Source of the DNA: an uncultured Gemmatimonadota bacterium
Lineage (GTDB): Bacteria > Gemmatimonadota > Gemmatimonadetes > Longimicrobiales > Longimicrobiaceae
Assembly (NCBI GenBank): GCA_902805735.1
Contig: CADCTW010000074.1
Coordinates: 1-59,217, forward strand
Length of the DNA stretch: 59,217 nucleotides
Direction of reading: 5' to 3'
Part shown: piece by piece, positions 52,263-59,217 of the stretch
Position numbering within the stretch: position 1 is the stretch's first letter
How the letters are laid out: the number at the start of each line of letters is the position of its first letter
Notes under the pieces: model-generated
Seen by the model: only the letters and a program-made list of their open reading frames with translations
Database searches by the model: none
Told to the model about the DNA's origin: nothing
Program-made: the position numbers and the translations under genes

Positions 52263-53588
52263 ATGGACCCTGACCCTAGCAGTCTAAGCATCCTCGCCGT
52301 GCCGGCGCTCGTACTGGCCAACGCCCTCCTGGTGGCCGCCGAGTTCGCCCTCCTCTCCGTTCGCCGCACCCGAATCGAGCAGCACGTCCGCCAGGGCGAC
52401 CCCCGCGCCGCCCGCGTCCTTCCCGCCCTCGGGAAGCTCGAGGAGCTGCTCTTCGCCGGCCAGGTCGGCCGCAGCCTCGTCTCCATACTCCTGGGCATCG
52501 TGGCCCTCGACGCGTCGCGCGCGTTCCTCGCGCCGCGCATGCGCCCGGACCTCGCGTTCACGGCCGACGCCATCGCCATCGGCGTGGTGGTCGCGCTGCA
52601 CGCCACGCTGGGGCAGCAGATCCCCAAGCTGGTGGCCGTGCACCGGTCGGAGCACGTGGCCGCCGTGCTGGGGTACCCGCTGCTGCGCGCGCTCTCCATC
52701 CTGGGCTGGCCCCTGCTGAGGCCGCTGGAGTGGCTGGTGCGCCTGGCGCTGCGCCCGCTGGGGCTGCACGGCGCCGGCTTCGCGCACCTCAACGAGCCCG
52801 ACGACGAGCTGCGGATGCTGGTGGCCGCCGGGGGCGACCCCACGGAGATCGAGGAGGAGGAGCGGGAGATGATCCGCGGCGTGTTCGGGTTCTCGGACAC
52901 GGTGGCGCGCGAGGTGATGACGCCCCGCACCGCCATGGCCGCCATCCCGGTGGACGCCTCCTTCGAGCAGCTCCTGGACGTCTTCTTCGAGGAAGGCCAC
53001 TCGCGCCTCCCGGTGTACGAGGGCACCATCGACACCATCGTGGGGGTGGTCCTCATCAAGGACCTCTTCCCCCTGCTGCGCGACGCCGAGCGCCGCGCCG
53101 GCTTCGCGATGCGCGCCGTGATGCGCCCTCCCTACTTCGTCCCCGAGACGAAGCCGGTGAGCGACATCCTTTCCGAGCTGCGCCAGCAGAGCGTGCACCT
53201 GGCCATCGTGCTGGACGAGTTCGGCGGCACCTACGGCCTGGTGACGATGGAGGACCTGCTGGAGGAGATCGTGGGCGAGATCAACGACGAGTTCGACGTG
53301 GCCGAGCCCGAGTTCGAGCCCACGCCCGAGGGCGACACGCTGATCGACGGCGCCGTCTCCCTCTCCGAGGTCAACGACCGCTTCGACCTCCACCTCCCCG
53401 TGGAGGAGTTCGACACGCTGGGCGGCTACGTTTTCGGCACGCTGGGCCGCGTGCCCGTGGAGGGCGACATCGTCGGCATCCCCGGGGTGGAGGGCGAGTG
53501 GGAGCTGCGCGTGGAAGAGGTGGAGGAGCGCCGCGTGAAGTGCGTCCGCCTGCGCCACCCGGCTCCCGTCACCGAGGCGGTCGAGTAA
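52263..53588 (+). CDS. CNNM/CorC family membrane protein with CBS domains
   Basis: Hemolysin-C-like/CorC-type protein of 441 residues. The DUF21 membrane domain covers about 1-160 (ILAVPALVLANALLVAAEFA; the conserved EFALLSVRRTR), then a CBS pair about 205-325 (VMTPRTAMAAIPVD; LVTMEDLLEEIVGEI) and a C-terminal CorC/HlyC domain about 345-435 (DTLGGYVFGTLGRVP). Relatives affect Mg2+ or Co2+ export. The start at 52263 is preferred to 52230; a TACTTG nearby would even allow a leaderless transcript, but the -35 is poor. Probably monocistronic. Confidence 0.92.
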   Translation: MDPDPSSLSILAVPALVLANALLVAAEFALLSVRRTRIEQHVRQGDPRAARVLPALGKLEELLFAGQVGRSLVSILLGIVALDASRAFLAPRMRPDLAFTADAIAIGVVVALHATLGQQIPKLVAVHRSEHVAAVLGYPLLRALSILGWPLLRPLEWLVRLALRPLGLHGAGFAHLNEPDDELRMLVAAGGDPTEIEEEEREMIRGVFGFSDTVAREVMTPRTAMAAIPVDASFEQLLDVFFEEGHSRLPVYEGTIDTIVGVVLIKDLFPLLRDAERRAGFAMRAVMRPPYFVPETKPVSDILSELRQQSVHLAIVLDEFGGTYGLVTMEDLLEEIVGEINDEFDVAEPEFEPTPEGDTLIDGAVSLSEVNDRFDLHLPVEEFDTLGGYVFGTLGRVPVEGDIVGIPGVEGEWELRVEEVEERRVKCVRLRHPAPVTEAVE

Positions 53589-53598
53589 AGAAAGCTTG

Positions 53599-53666
53599 AC
53601 TCACACAGAGACACAGAGGCACAGAGAATGATGTTTTTCTCTGTGCCTCTGTGTCTCTGTGTGAGA
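53599..53666. repeat. HRD-type palindromic repeat, full copy 8
   Basis: ACTCACACAGAGACACAGAG...CAGAGAA, loop TGATGTTT, TTCTCTGTGCCTCTGTGTCT...GTGTGAGA. The arms pair over 28 or more bases without a mismatch, the cleanest copy in the window. It lies between the CorC-like and the following small gene. Confidence 0.9.
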
Positions 53667-53686
53667 TTGCGGTTATGTTACCGCGC

Positions 53687-53989
53687 ATGAGACCCATTCG
53701 ATGGCTCGAGGAGCACCTGGCGGATGCGCCGCCGGAGCTGCTGGAGGTGATGGCCGCCGCGGTGCCGGACGCGGGTGATGCGCCGGAGGGGCTGGCAGCC
53801 GGGGCGATGGCCCTTTTCGAGCAGGTGCTGCGCGGCACCGGGGGGCGCGAGGACGCGCTCGCGCTGCTGGCCGCGGATGCGCTGCTCACGCACGCGCTGG
53901 AGGCGCAGGCGGAGCTGGACCCCGACGCGGTGGCCGGATTCGCGGCGCGCTGCCTCTCAGGCCTGCAACAGGAGACGGTGGATGGATAG
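53687..53989 (+). CDS. Small helical hypothetical protein
   Basis: Acidic, alanine-rich helical protein of 100 residues (MRPIRWLEEHLADAPPELLE; GAMALFEQVLRGTGGREDAL; TRP-free C-terminal half). No signal. The ATG at 53687 is preferred over 53675. The stop lies 8 bases inside the following lipoprotein gene, so the three genes to 55054 form an operon. Function unknown. Confidence 0.6.
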   Translation: MRPIRWLEEHLADAPPELLEVMAAAVPDAGDAPEGLAAGAMALFEQVLRGTGGREDALALLAADALLTHALEAQAELDPDAVAGFAARCLSGLQQETVDG

Positions 53990-54539
53990 ACTCGGGTGGA
54001 TGGTGTGCCTCGCGCTGGCGGCGTGCGGTGGGGCGGAGCCGGCGCCCGCCGGCAAGGACGCGCCGATCGTCCCGGTGACCTCGGGTGCGCAGGGCGCCGC
54101 CGCGCCGAGCACCGACACCGCGTGGACGGTGACGCCGCGGGGGATCGGGCCGGTGCAGGTCGGGACGTCCACCGCGGAGGCGCTGGGCCTGGAAGTCTCC
54201 GGGGGGAACGCGAAGGAGTCCTGCGAATACGTGCGGGCGGGCCGACTCCCCGCGGGGGTGGGGGTGATGTCGAACGGCGGGCGCGTGGCGCGTGTGGACG
54301 TGGACAGCGGCCGCGTGGCCACCGCCGAGGGGGCGCGCATCGGCGACTCGGACGCGCGCATCCGCGAGCTGTACGAGGGGAGCGTGACGGAGCAGCCCAA
54401 CGAGAACACGCCGGGCCATTCGCTGGTCTTCACCCCGGACCCGCAGCACCGCATCATCTTCGAGACGGACGGCAAGGTGGTCACGCGCTACCGCGCCGGC
54501 CGCATGCCCGAGGTGGAATGGGTGGAGCGATGCGGATGA
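53982..54539 (+). CDS. Lipoprotein of unknown function
   Basis: Lipoprotein of 185 residues: WMVCLALAACGGAEP gives the lipobox. After a Pro/Ala linker the folded part begins WTVTPRGIGPVQVGTSTAEA and contains IGDSDARIRELYEGSV and HRIIFETDGKVVTRYRAGRM. It resembles small periplasmic proteins built from a BamE/PASTA-like beta unit, but I cannot assign a family. The ATG overlaps the upstream stop and the gene overlaps the next one (10 bases). Confidence 0.65.
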   Translation: MDRLGWMVCLALAACGGAEPAPAGKDAPIVPVTSGAQGAAAPSTDTAWTVTPRGIGPVQVGTSTAEALGLEVSGGNAKESCEYVRAGRLPAGVGVMSNGGRVARVDVDSGRVATAEGARIGDSDARIRELYEGSVTEQPNENTPGHSLVFTPDPQHRIIFETDGKVVTRYRAGRMPEVEWVERCG

Positions 54540-55054
54540 GGCGCATGGTGCTCGCGGCCTTCCTGCTGGCGGGCTGCGGCGAAAAGGGCGGCGACTTCGA
54601 GGGGCGCGTGACGGGCTCCATCGAAGGCCCCATGCGCGGGACGGCGTGGTGGTGCGACGGTCCGCGCGGCGCCACGCTCCTGGTGAGCGACGAGCGGCGC
54701 AAGGTGATGATCGCCTTCAACGGCGCGCCCGGGGCCGTGAAGCCGGGGGCCTGGCTCCTGCGCGCCGAGGTGCAGCCCGGCACCTTCGCCGTCACCCCCA
54801 TGCTGCAGCTCTATCCGGATCCCGACGCGGAGCGGCTGGAGGCGCGCGTCCGTGGGGGAACGCTGACCATCGACGCGGTCCAGGACGGCACCGCCTCCGG
54901 CCGGTACGAGGCGGACATGGTGACCGTCGACGCGATGCCGTCGCTGAAGCCGGACGGGCGCGTGGGCCGCATCCCCAACCGCGCCGGCACGCTGGTCGGC
55001 CGCTTCCAGGCCGTGCGCCGCGAGTGCCCGGCCGCCGCGCCGCAGCCGTCGTGA
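54530..55054 (+). CDS. Lipoprotein of unknown function
   Basis: Lipoprotein of 174 residues starting MRMRRMVLAAFLLAGCGEKG, with a clear lipobox. The mature part is beta-rich (RVTGSIEGPMRGTAWWCDGP; GRYEADMVTVDAMPSL) without a known motif. Its start lies inside the previous gene, so the two lipoproteins are made together and may form one envelope complex. A half palindromic repeat follows the stop. Confidence 0.6.
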   Translation: MRMRRMVLAAFLLAGCGEKGGDFEGRVTGSIEGPMRGTAWWCDGPRGATLLVSDERRKVMIAFNGAPGAVKPGAWLLRAEVQPGTFAVTPMLQLYPDPDAERLEARVRGGTLTIDAVQDGTASGRYEADMVTVDAMPSLKPDGRVGRIPNRAGTLVGRFQAVRRECPAAAPQPS

Positions 55055-55058
55055 AAGC

Positions 55059-55090
55059 GGGCTCACACAGAGACACAGAGGCACAGAGAA
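55059..55090 (+). repeat. HRD-type repeat, half copy
   Basis: GCGGGCTCACACAGAGACAC... to CAGAGAA, ending 4 bases before the TTG start of the ferritin-like gene. No complementary arm. Confidence 0.78.
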
Positions 55091-55094
55091 CACC

Positions 55095-55505
55095 TTGATC
55101 GACGCAGATACTCTCACGATGCTGCACGAGGCGCGCGCCGCCGAGAAGGCGCAGGCGCTCTTTTACCGCGCGCTGGCCGCGGAGGCGGAGCAGCGCGGCG
55201 ACGCGGCGCACGCGGAGCGCTTCAACGACCTGCACGCGGACGAGCAGCACCACCTGTCGCGGCTCACGGCGCGGCTGCTGGAGCTGGGCTCGCCGCTGGC
55301 GGAGCTCGGCGGGATGCAGGGCGAGCGGGTGGGGATGGAGGGCTGGGAGCCCGCCGCCCGCAGCCGCGAAGAGGCCGAGATCGTGCGCTACGAAGCGCTG
55401 CTCGGACGCTCGCCGGACGAGCAGACGGCGGCGCTCCTCCGCGAGATCGTGGAGACGGAGCGGAACCACGCGCGCGAGCTGGGGGGCAAGTGGACACCGG
55501 CCTGA
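55095..55505 (+). CDS. Ferritin-like domain protein
   Basis: Four-helix-bundle protein of 136 residues related to rubrerythrin/ferritin-like families. Carboxylate and histidine ligands occur with helix spacing: EKAQALFYRAL, DEQHHLSRLTARL, EAEIVRYEALL and ETERNHARELGG, which suggests a di-iron site. It has no rubredoxin domain. The start is TTG just after a half repeat. It overlaps the SDR gene by 16 bases. A role in iron handling or peroxide defence is inferred. Confidence 0.78.
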   Translation: MIDADTLTMLHEARAAEKAQALFYRALAAEAEQRGDAAHAERFNDLHADEQHHLSRLTARLLELGSPLAELGGMQGERVGMEGWEPAARSREEAEIVRYEALLGRSPDEQTAALLREIVETERNHARELGGKWTPA

Positions 55506-56257
55506 ACATCGACCTGCGGGGGCGGCGTGCCCTGGTCACCGGCGGGTCGCGCGGGGTGGGCAGGGCCACCGCGCTGCTGCTGGCCCGTGCCGGCGCGGAC
55601 GTGGGGATCGGCTACCTGAGCCGCGCGGACGAGGCGGAGGGGGTGGTGGCGGAGCTGCGCGCGCTGGGCGTGCGCGCCTTCGCGCAGACGGCCGACCTGG
55701 CGACGGCGGAAGGGGCGCGCCTCCTCTTCGACCGCTGCCAGGAGGAGCTGGGCGGGGTGGAGCTGTTCATCGGCAACGCCGGGGTGTGGCCGCCGGACGA
55801 CGTGCCCATCGCGGAGATGAGCGGCGAGCAGTGGTCGCGGACCCTGCGCGCCAACCTGGACTCCATCTTCCACTGCATGCGCCTGGCCGCGGCGCGGGTG
55901 GCGGACGGCGGGCGCATCGTGCTGGTGTCGTCCACCGCGGGGCAACGCGGCGAGGCGGGGCACGCGGACTACGCGGCCAGCAAGGGCGCCGTCATCTCGC
56001 TCACCAAGTCCGTGGCGGTGGAGCTGGGGCGGCGCGACGTGACCGTGAACTGCGTGGCGCCGGGGTGGATCGACACCGAGATGGTGGCGGCGCCCATGGC
56101 CGCGGGGCGCGAGCGGATCGAGGCCGCCATCCCCCTGGGCCGCATCGCCTCGGCGGACGACGTCGCGGGGCCCATCGTGTTCCTGTGCTCGGCGCTGGCC
56201 CGGCACCTGACCGGCGAGATCCTCAACGTGAACGGCGGGAGCGTGCTCTGTGGCTGA
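55490..56257 (+). CDS. SDR family oxidoreductase (FabG-like)
   Basis: NAD(P)-dependent short-chain dehydrogenase of 255 residues. Cofactor motif TGGSRGVGR at about 18-26, NAG in IGNAGVWPP, catalytic Ser in VLVSSTAGQ, Tyr161 and Lys165 in DYAASKGAV, and the PGWIDTEMV loop. It looks like FabG or 3-oxoacyl-ACP reductase-type enzymes, but substrate is open. The GTG start lies in the ferritin-like gene; its stop overlaps the asparaginase gene by 8 bases. Confidence 0.92.
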   Translation: MDTGLNIDLRGRRALVTGGSRGVGRATALLLARAGADVGIGYLSRADEAEGVVAELRALGVRAFAQTADLATAEGARLLFDRCQEELGGVELFIGNAGVWPPDDVPIAEMSGEQWSRTLRANLDSIFHCMRLAAARVADGGRIVLVSSTAGQRGEAGHADYAASKGAVISLTKSVAVELGRRDVTVNCVAPGWIDTEMVAAPMAAGRERIEAAIPLGRIASADDVAGPIVFLCSALARHLTGEILNVNGGSVLCG

Positions 56258-57260
56258 AGACGGCGCGCTGCCGCGGGTGGTGCTGATCGCCACCGGCGGC
56301 ACCATCTCCATGCGGATCGACCCTGAGCGCGGCGGGGCCGTGCCGCGGCTCACGGGGTCGGAGATCCTCCACACGGTGCCCGGGGTGGAGGAGGTGGCGC
56401 GGCTGGAGGTGCGCGAGTTCGGGCGCTACCCCGGCCCGCACATGACCATCGACCGCATGTGGGAGCTGCGGCGCGCAATCCTGGACGCCATCGGCGAGGG
56501 CGGGGTGGACGGCGTGGTGGTGACGCACGGCACGGACACCATCGAGGAAACGGCGTACCTCCTGGACCGCTCCCTCCCGGCGGAAACCCCGGTGGTCATC
56601 ACCGGCGCCATGCGCAACTCCAGCGAGCTGTCGTGGGACGGCCCCGCCAACCTGATGAGCGCGGTGGAGGTGGCCGCCAGCCGCGAGGCGCGCGGGCGCG
56701 GCACCATGGTGGTGATGGACGAGGAGATCGTGCAGGGCGCCGAGGTGGTGAAGACGCACACGGAGGCCGCCGGCACCTTTCGCTCGCCCAACTGGGGGCC
56801 GCTGGGGATCACGGACAAGGGGCGCGTCCTCTTCTACCGCGAGAGCCGCCGCAAACGCCCGCTGGAGCCGGAAACGCCCATCCCCGCCGTCGACCTGGTA
56901 AAGGTGGTGGCCGGGATGGACGCACGCCTGGTGGAGGCGTCGCTGGACTCGGGCGCGCGCGGCATCGTGCTGGAGGCGCTGGGGCGCGGCAACGTCCCGC
57001 CCGCCGTGGTCCCCGGCATCCGGCGCTGGGTGGATGCGGGGCGGCCGGTGGTGGTGGCGTCGCGCTCGGCGCGCGGGCGGGTGCTGGACACGTACGCCTA
57101 CCCCGGCGGCGGGCACGAGCTGCGCGAGATGGGCGCCATCTTCGCGGACCACATGACGGGGCAGCAGGCGCGCATCGAGCTGATGCTGGCGCTGGGCGTG
57201 TTCGGCGACGAGCTGGCCCGCGTGCGCGACGTGGTGGAGGCGGGGCGCTACGGCGAATAG
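56250..57260 (+). CDS. ansA: L-asparaginase (type I-like)
   Basis: Asparaginase of 336 residues hydrolysing L-asparagine to aspartate and ammonia. Both catalytic threonine motifs are present: ATGGTISMR near 14-22 and VVTHGTDTIEETAYLL near 90-105, then GAMRNSSELSWDGPANL. No signal peptide, so cytoplasmic. The GTG at 56250 overlaps the SDR stop. Three genes (ferritin-like, SDR, asparaginase) overlap and are probably one operon, although no common pathway is obvious. Confidence 0.92.
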   Translation: MAEDGALPRVVLIATGGTISMRIDPERGGAVPRLTGSEILHTVPGVEEVARLEVREFGRYPGPHMTIDRMWELRRAILDAIGEGGVDGVVVTHGTDTIEETAYLLDRSLPAETPVVITGAMRNSSELSWDGPANLMSAVEVAASREARGRGTMVVMDEEIVQGAEVVKTHTEAAGTFRSPNWGPLGITDKGRVLFYRESRRKRPLEPETPIPAVDLVKVVAGMDARLVEASLDSGARGIVLEALGRGNVPPAVVPGIRRWVDAGRPVVVASRSARGRVLDTYAYPGGGHELREMGAIFADHMTGQQARIELMLALGVFGDELARVRDVVEAGRYGE

Positions 57261-57418
57261 TTGCGCGCCGCGCGCCGGGGGACGATCATTGTCGGAGCCC
57301 CCGGACCGATCCAGGAGCGCAAGGTCCGGCATACACATTCGGTCTACCCAAACCTCGTCATCGACATCCGCCCTGGCCTCCCGCCGGGCACCCTGCGTCC
57401 TTTTCCCCGCCCAATCCC

Positions 57419-57811
57419 ATGCGCCTCTTCATCGCCACCCTCGCCCTTGCCCTCGCCGCGTGCGCGTCGGCCCCGTCGGCCGGGCCGGCGGCCCCGCGGC
57501 GCAGCTCCACCGAGATCAGCGAGGTGGAGGTGCGCGCCGCCAACCAGCAGAACGCGTACGACGTGGTGCTGACGCTGCGCCCCAACTGGCTGACGCCGCG
57601 GGGCCCCACGAGCATGCAGGCGGGCTCCAACAACGCCGTGACCGCGTACGTGGACGGCCAGCGCCTCGGCACGGTGGAGGCGCTGCGCTCCATCTCGTCG
57701 ATGGAGGTGGCGAGCGTCCGCCGCTACGACGCCGTGACGGCGCAGCAGCGCTTCGGCCTGGGGAACTTCAACGGAGTAGTGGAGGTCATCACCCGCCGCG
57801 GCGGGCGCTGA
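57419..57811 (+). CDS. Plug-domain-like lipoprotein, copy 1
   Basis: Lipoprotein of 130 residues with MRLFIATLALALAACASAPS. The C-terminal half, TAYVDGQRLGTVEALRSISS then EVASVRRYDAVTAQQRFGLG and NGVVEVITR, matches the layout of TonB-dependent receptor plug ends (VDG...L..I...I..i.V......yG...nGvi.I.T), but no barrel follows. It might cap or regulate a receptor. It is a tandem paralogue of the next gene. Confidence 0.65.
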   Translation: MRLFIATLALALAACASAPSAGPAAPRRSSTEISEVEVRAANQQNAYDVVLTLRPNWLTPRGPTSMQAGSNNAVTAYVDGQRLGTVEALRSISSMEVASVRRYDAVTAQQRFGLGNFNGVVEVITRRGGR

Positions 57812-57880
57812 CGGCAGGCAAACGCGGTGGGCTCCCGCCACGGACTCCGCACCCATACACCCTGCACCCCCGGAGCGGTC

Positions 57881-58285
57881 ATGCGCCTTTTCCTTCGCGC
57901 GGCGGCGGTATCCCTGGCCCTGGCCGCGGCGGCCTGCGCCTCCGGCGGGCAGCCCGGCGGCGACGTCCTCCGCAACAGCAGCGAGATCACCCCGGAAGAG
58001 GTGCGCGCCAGCACCCGGCGCACGGCGTACGAGCTGGTGCAGGCGCTGCGCCCCGAGTGGCTGCGCAAGCGCAGCCGCACCTCCGGCATCAACGCCAGCC
58101 GCGGCGTGGCGGTCAGCGACGAGGTGACCGCCTACCGCGACGGGCAGCGCCTGGGCACCGTGGAGACGCTGCGCTCCATCCCCGTGGGCGACGTCGGCCG
58201 GATGCGCTACTACAGCGCGAGCGGCGCGCAGCAGCGCTTCGGCAGCGGCAATCCCAACGGCGCCATCGAGGTGCTGACGCGCTGA
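57881..58285 (+). CDS. Plug-domain-like lipoprotein, copy 2
   Basis: Lipoprotein of 134 residues (FLRAAAVSLALAAAACASGG) closely parallel to the upstream gene: both have EITPEEVRAS/EISEVEVRAA, LRPEWL/LRPNWL, and the plug-like YRDGQRLGTVETLRSIPVGD, then QQRFGSGNPNGAIEVLTR. The pair arose by tandem duplication. Start ATG 57881 fits the signal. No receptor gene is adjacent. Confidence 0.65.
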   Translation: MRLFLRAAAVSLALAAAACASGGQPGGDVLRNSSEITPEEVRASTRRTAYELVQALRPEWLRKRSRTSGINASRGVAVSDEVTAYRDGQRLGTVETLRSIPVGDVGRMRYYSASGAQQRFGSGNPNGAIEVLTR

Positions 58286-58291
58286 AACGGC

Positions 58292-58330
58292 GGGCTCACA
58301 CAGAGACACAGAGACACAGAGACACAGAGA
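58292..58330 (+). repeat. HRD-type repeat, half copy
   Basis: GGGCTCACACAGAGACACAG followed by extra ACACAGAG units and GAGAG, ending 3 bases before the GTG of the metallophosphoesterase gene. The internal 9-base unit is expanded here (three repeats of GAGACACA). Confidence 0.8.
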
Positions 58331-58333
58331 GCC

Positions 58334-59217
58334 GTGATCCTCACACGTCGAGACTTCGTCAAAGCCGGCGTCGCCGCCGCGCTCGCCCCGCGTCCCGGGT
58401 TCGCGCTGCCGCCGCGCGCCTTCTCGTTCGCGTTCTTCTCGGACACGCACCTGGCGCTGGGGCGCAACGAGCGCGAGTGCCGCGCCATGGTGGAGGAGAT
58501 CGCGGCGGGCATCCGGCCGGACTTCGCGGTCAACGGCGGGGACGTGACGGATTACGGGTGGCGCGGAGAGTACGAGGGGTACCGGAGGGTGCTGGAGGGG
58601 ATCCGCTTTCCCGTGCACCACGTGCCGGGGAACCACGACGTGCGCTGGTCGCCGCTGGGGCCGCAGATCTTCGGGCGCTACTGCGGCGAGCCGTTCCGCG
58701 CGTTCAGCCACAAGGGGTGCCGCTTCGTGCTGCTGGACAGCTCGGTGCCGCTCTCGCACTGGGGGCACTTCGAGAGCGGGCAGCTCCGCTGGGCCGAGCG
58801 CGAGCTGCGCGGCACGGGGCGCGACACGCCCGTCTTCGTCTTCACCCACCACTGGGTCGGGCGAGACCGGGTGATGGTGGACAACGAGAACGAGCTGCTG
58901 CGCGTGCTGGAGCCGTACAACGTGAAGCTGGTCTTCAACGGCCACGGCCACCAGGACCTCCTGTGGCACTGGAACGGCGTGGCCGGGACGATGAACAAGG
59001 GGCTGTACCAGGGCTCGTACCAGCGGGTGGACGTGGACTGGGGCGCCGGCGAGGTCCGCCTCCTCCGCCGCACCGCCGAGGCCCCCGAGCTGCGCCCGGT
59101 CCACACCGTACCCCTGGCCCCGCGCCGCGACGCGCGCCCGCTCTGGGCCGTGCCCGTGGCGCTGGTGACGGCCGGGGCCGCCGTGCCCGCGCAGGCCGAG
59201 GGCGCCCGCGAGTTCCG
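58334..59217 (+). CDS. Metallophosphoesterase, Tat-exported (3' end cut)
   Basis: Calcineurin-like phosphoesterase, at least 294 residues, running off the window. The N-terminus VILTRRDFVKAGVAAAL is twin-arginine-like, suggesting folded export. The metal-binding blocks are in order: FFSDTHLAL, VNGGDVTDYG, VPGNHDVRW, FTHHWVG and NGHGHQDLLW. The GTG start at 58334 lies 3 bases after a half palindromic repeat. The substrate is unknown; relatives act on phospholipids, nucleotides or phosphodiesters outside the cytoplasm. Confidence 0.9.
   Translation, partial: MILTRRDFVKAGVAAALAPRPGFALPPRAFSFAFFSDTHLALGRNERECRAMVEEIAAGIRPDFAVNGGDVTDYGWRGEYEGYRRVLEGIRFPVHHVPGNHDVRWSPLGPQIFGRYCGEPFRAFSHKGCRFVLLDSSVPLSHWGHFESGQLRWAERELRGTGRDTPVFVFTHHWVGRDRVMVDNENELLRVLEPYNVKLVFNGHGHQDLLWHWNGVAGTMNKGLYQGSYQRVDVDWGAGEVRLLRRTAEAPELRPVHTVPLAPRRDARPLWAVPVALVTAGAAVPAQAEGAREF

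Noticed and set aside
58292..58330. Repeated GAGACACA units as a CRISPR-like or satellite array
   Set aside because: Units are 8-9 bases without spacers and belong to one arm of the dispersed palindrome; no cas gene is in the window.

Overview
The window is GC-rich, densely coded DNA from a Gram-negative-type bacterium. It has many predicted lipoproteins, a Kdo-kinase-like protein, an LpxL/HtrB-type acyltransferase, heptosyltransferase-like GT9 enzymes and a PorX-like regulator. Together with numerous intergenic palindromes, this suggests Gemmatimonadota, possibly Longimicrobiaceae. That placement is inferred from gene content and style; no rRNA or marker gene is present. No tRNA, rRNA or CRISPR array was recognised.

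Layout. 1-7.6 kb: a fibronectin-III-like lipoprotein, then histidine degradation genes hutH and hutU separated by three tandem Uma2-family nucleases. 7.6-12.3 kb: an ABC ATPase coupled to a giant ABC-2 permease/M1 peptidase fusion. 12.3-14.4 kb: two toxin-antitoxin modules (HigBA-like and HepT/MntA) around a repeat-containing lipoprotein. 14.5-20.4 kb: a truncated NUDIX gene, a dicarboxylate symporter, a YciI-like protein, an S8 protease, a palindrome-rich gene-free patch and a patatin-like phospholipase that overlaps an amidohydrolase gene. 22.3-37.7 kb: a surface-glycan/LPS locus with two GT9, two GT4 and one GT2 glycosyltransferases, a Kdo-kinase-like protein, a PorX-like REC-PglZ regulator overlapping an MsbA-like exporter, a sugar aminotransferase, an asparagine-synthase-like enzyme, an LpxL-like acyltransferase, a DUF3108 protein and a deoxyhypusine-synthase-like protein. 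A strong hairpin terminator closes it. 37.8-39.6 kb: a lower-GC patch with one orphan gene. 39.6-51.5 kb: an accessory zone with secreted proteins, duplicated and decaying genes (SnoaL-like, alpha/beta hydrolase, redoxin-DsbD cassette) and a FitAB/VapBC-like TA pair. 51.8-59.2 kb: a CorC/CNNM-type protein, small lipoproteins, a ferritin-like protein, an SDR, an asparaginase, twin plug-like lipoproteins and a metallophosphoesterase cut by the window end.

The most unusual signal is a dispersed palindrome whose arms read CTCACACAGAG...CACAGAGA / TCTCTGTG...CTCTGTGTGAG. At least 18 full or half copies occur, nearly all intergenic. Several run into genes and supply their C-terminal or N-terminal codons (peptide HRDTETQR). 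Half copies tend to end just before a start codon. Two further inverted-repeat families and many gene fragments lie in the same gaps, so these repeats look tied to local rearrangement, to mRNA structure, or to both. A recurrent promoter pattern TTGAC[C/G]-N17-TAGCTT is also visible, once placed so that the porX-like mRNA would be leaderless.
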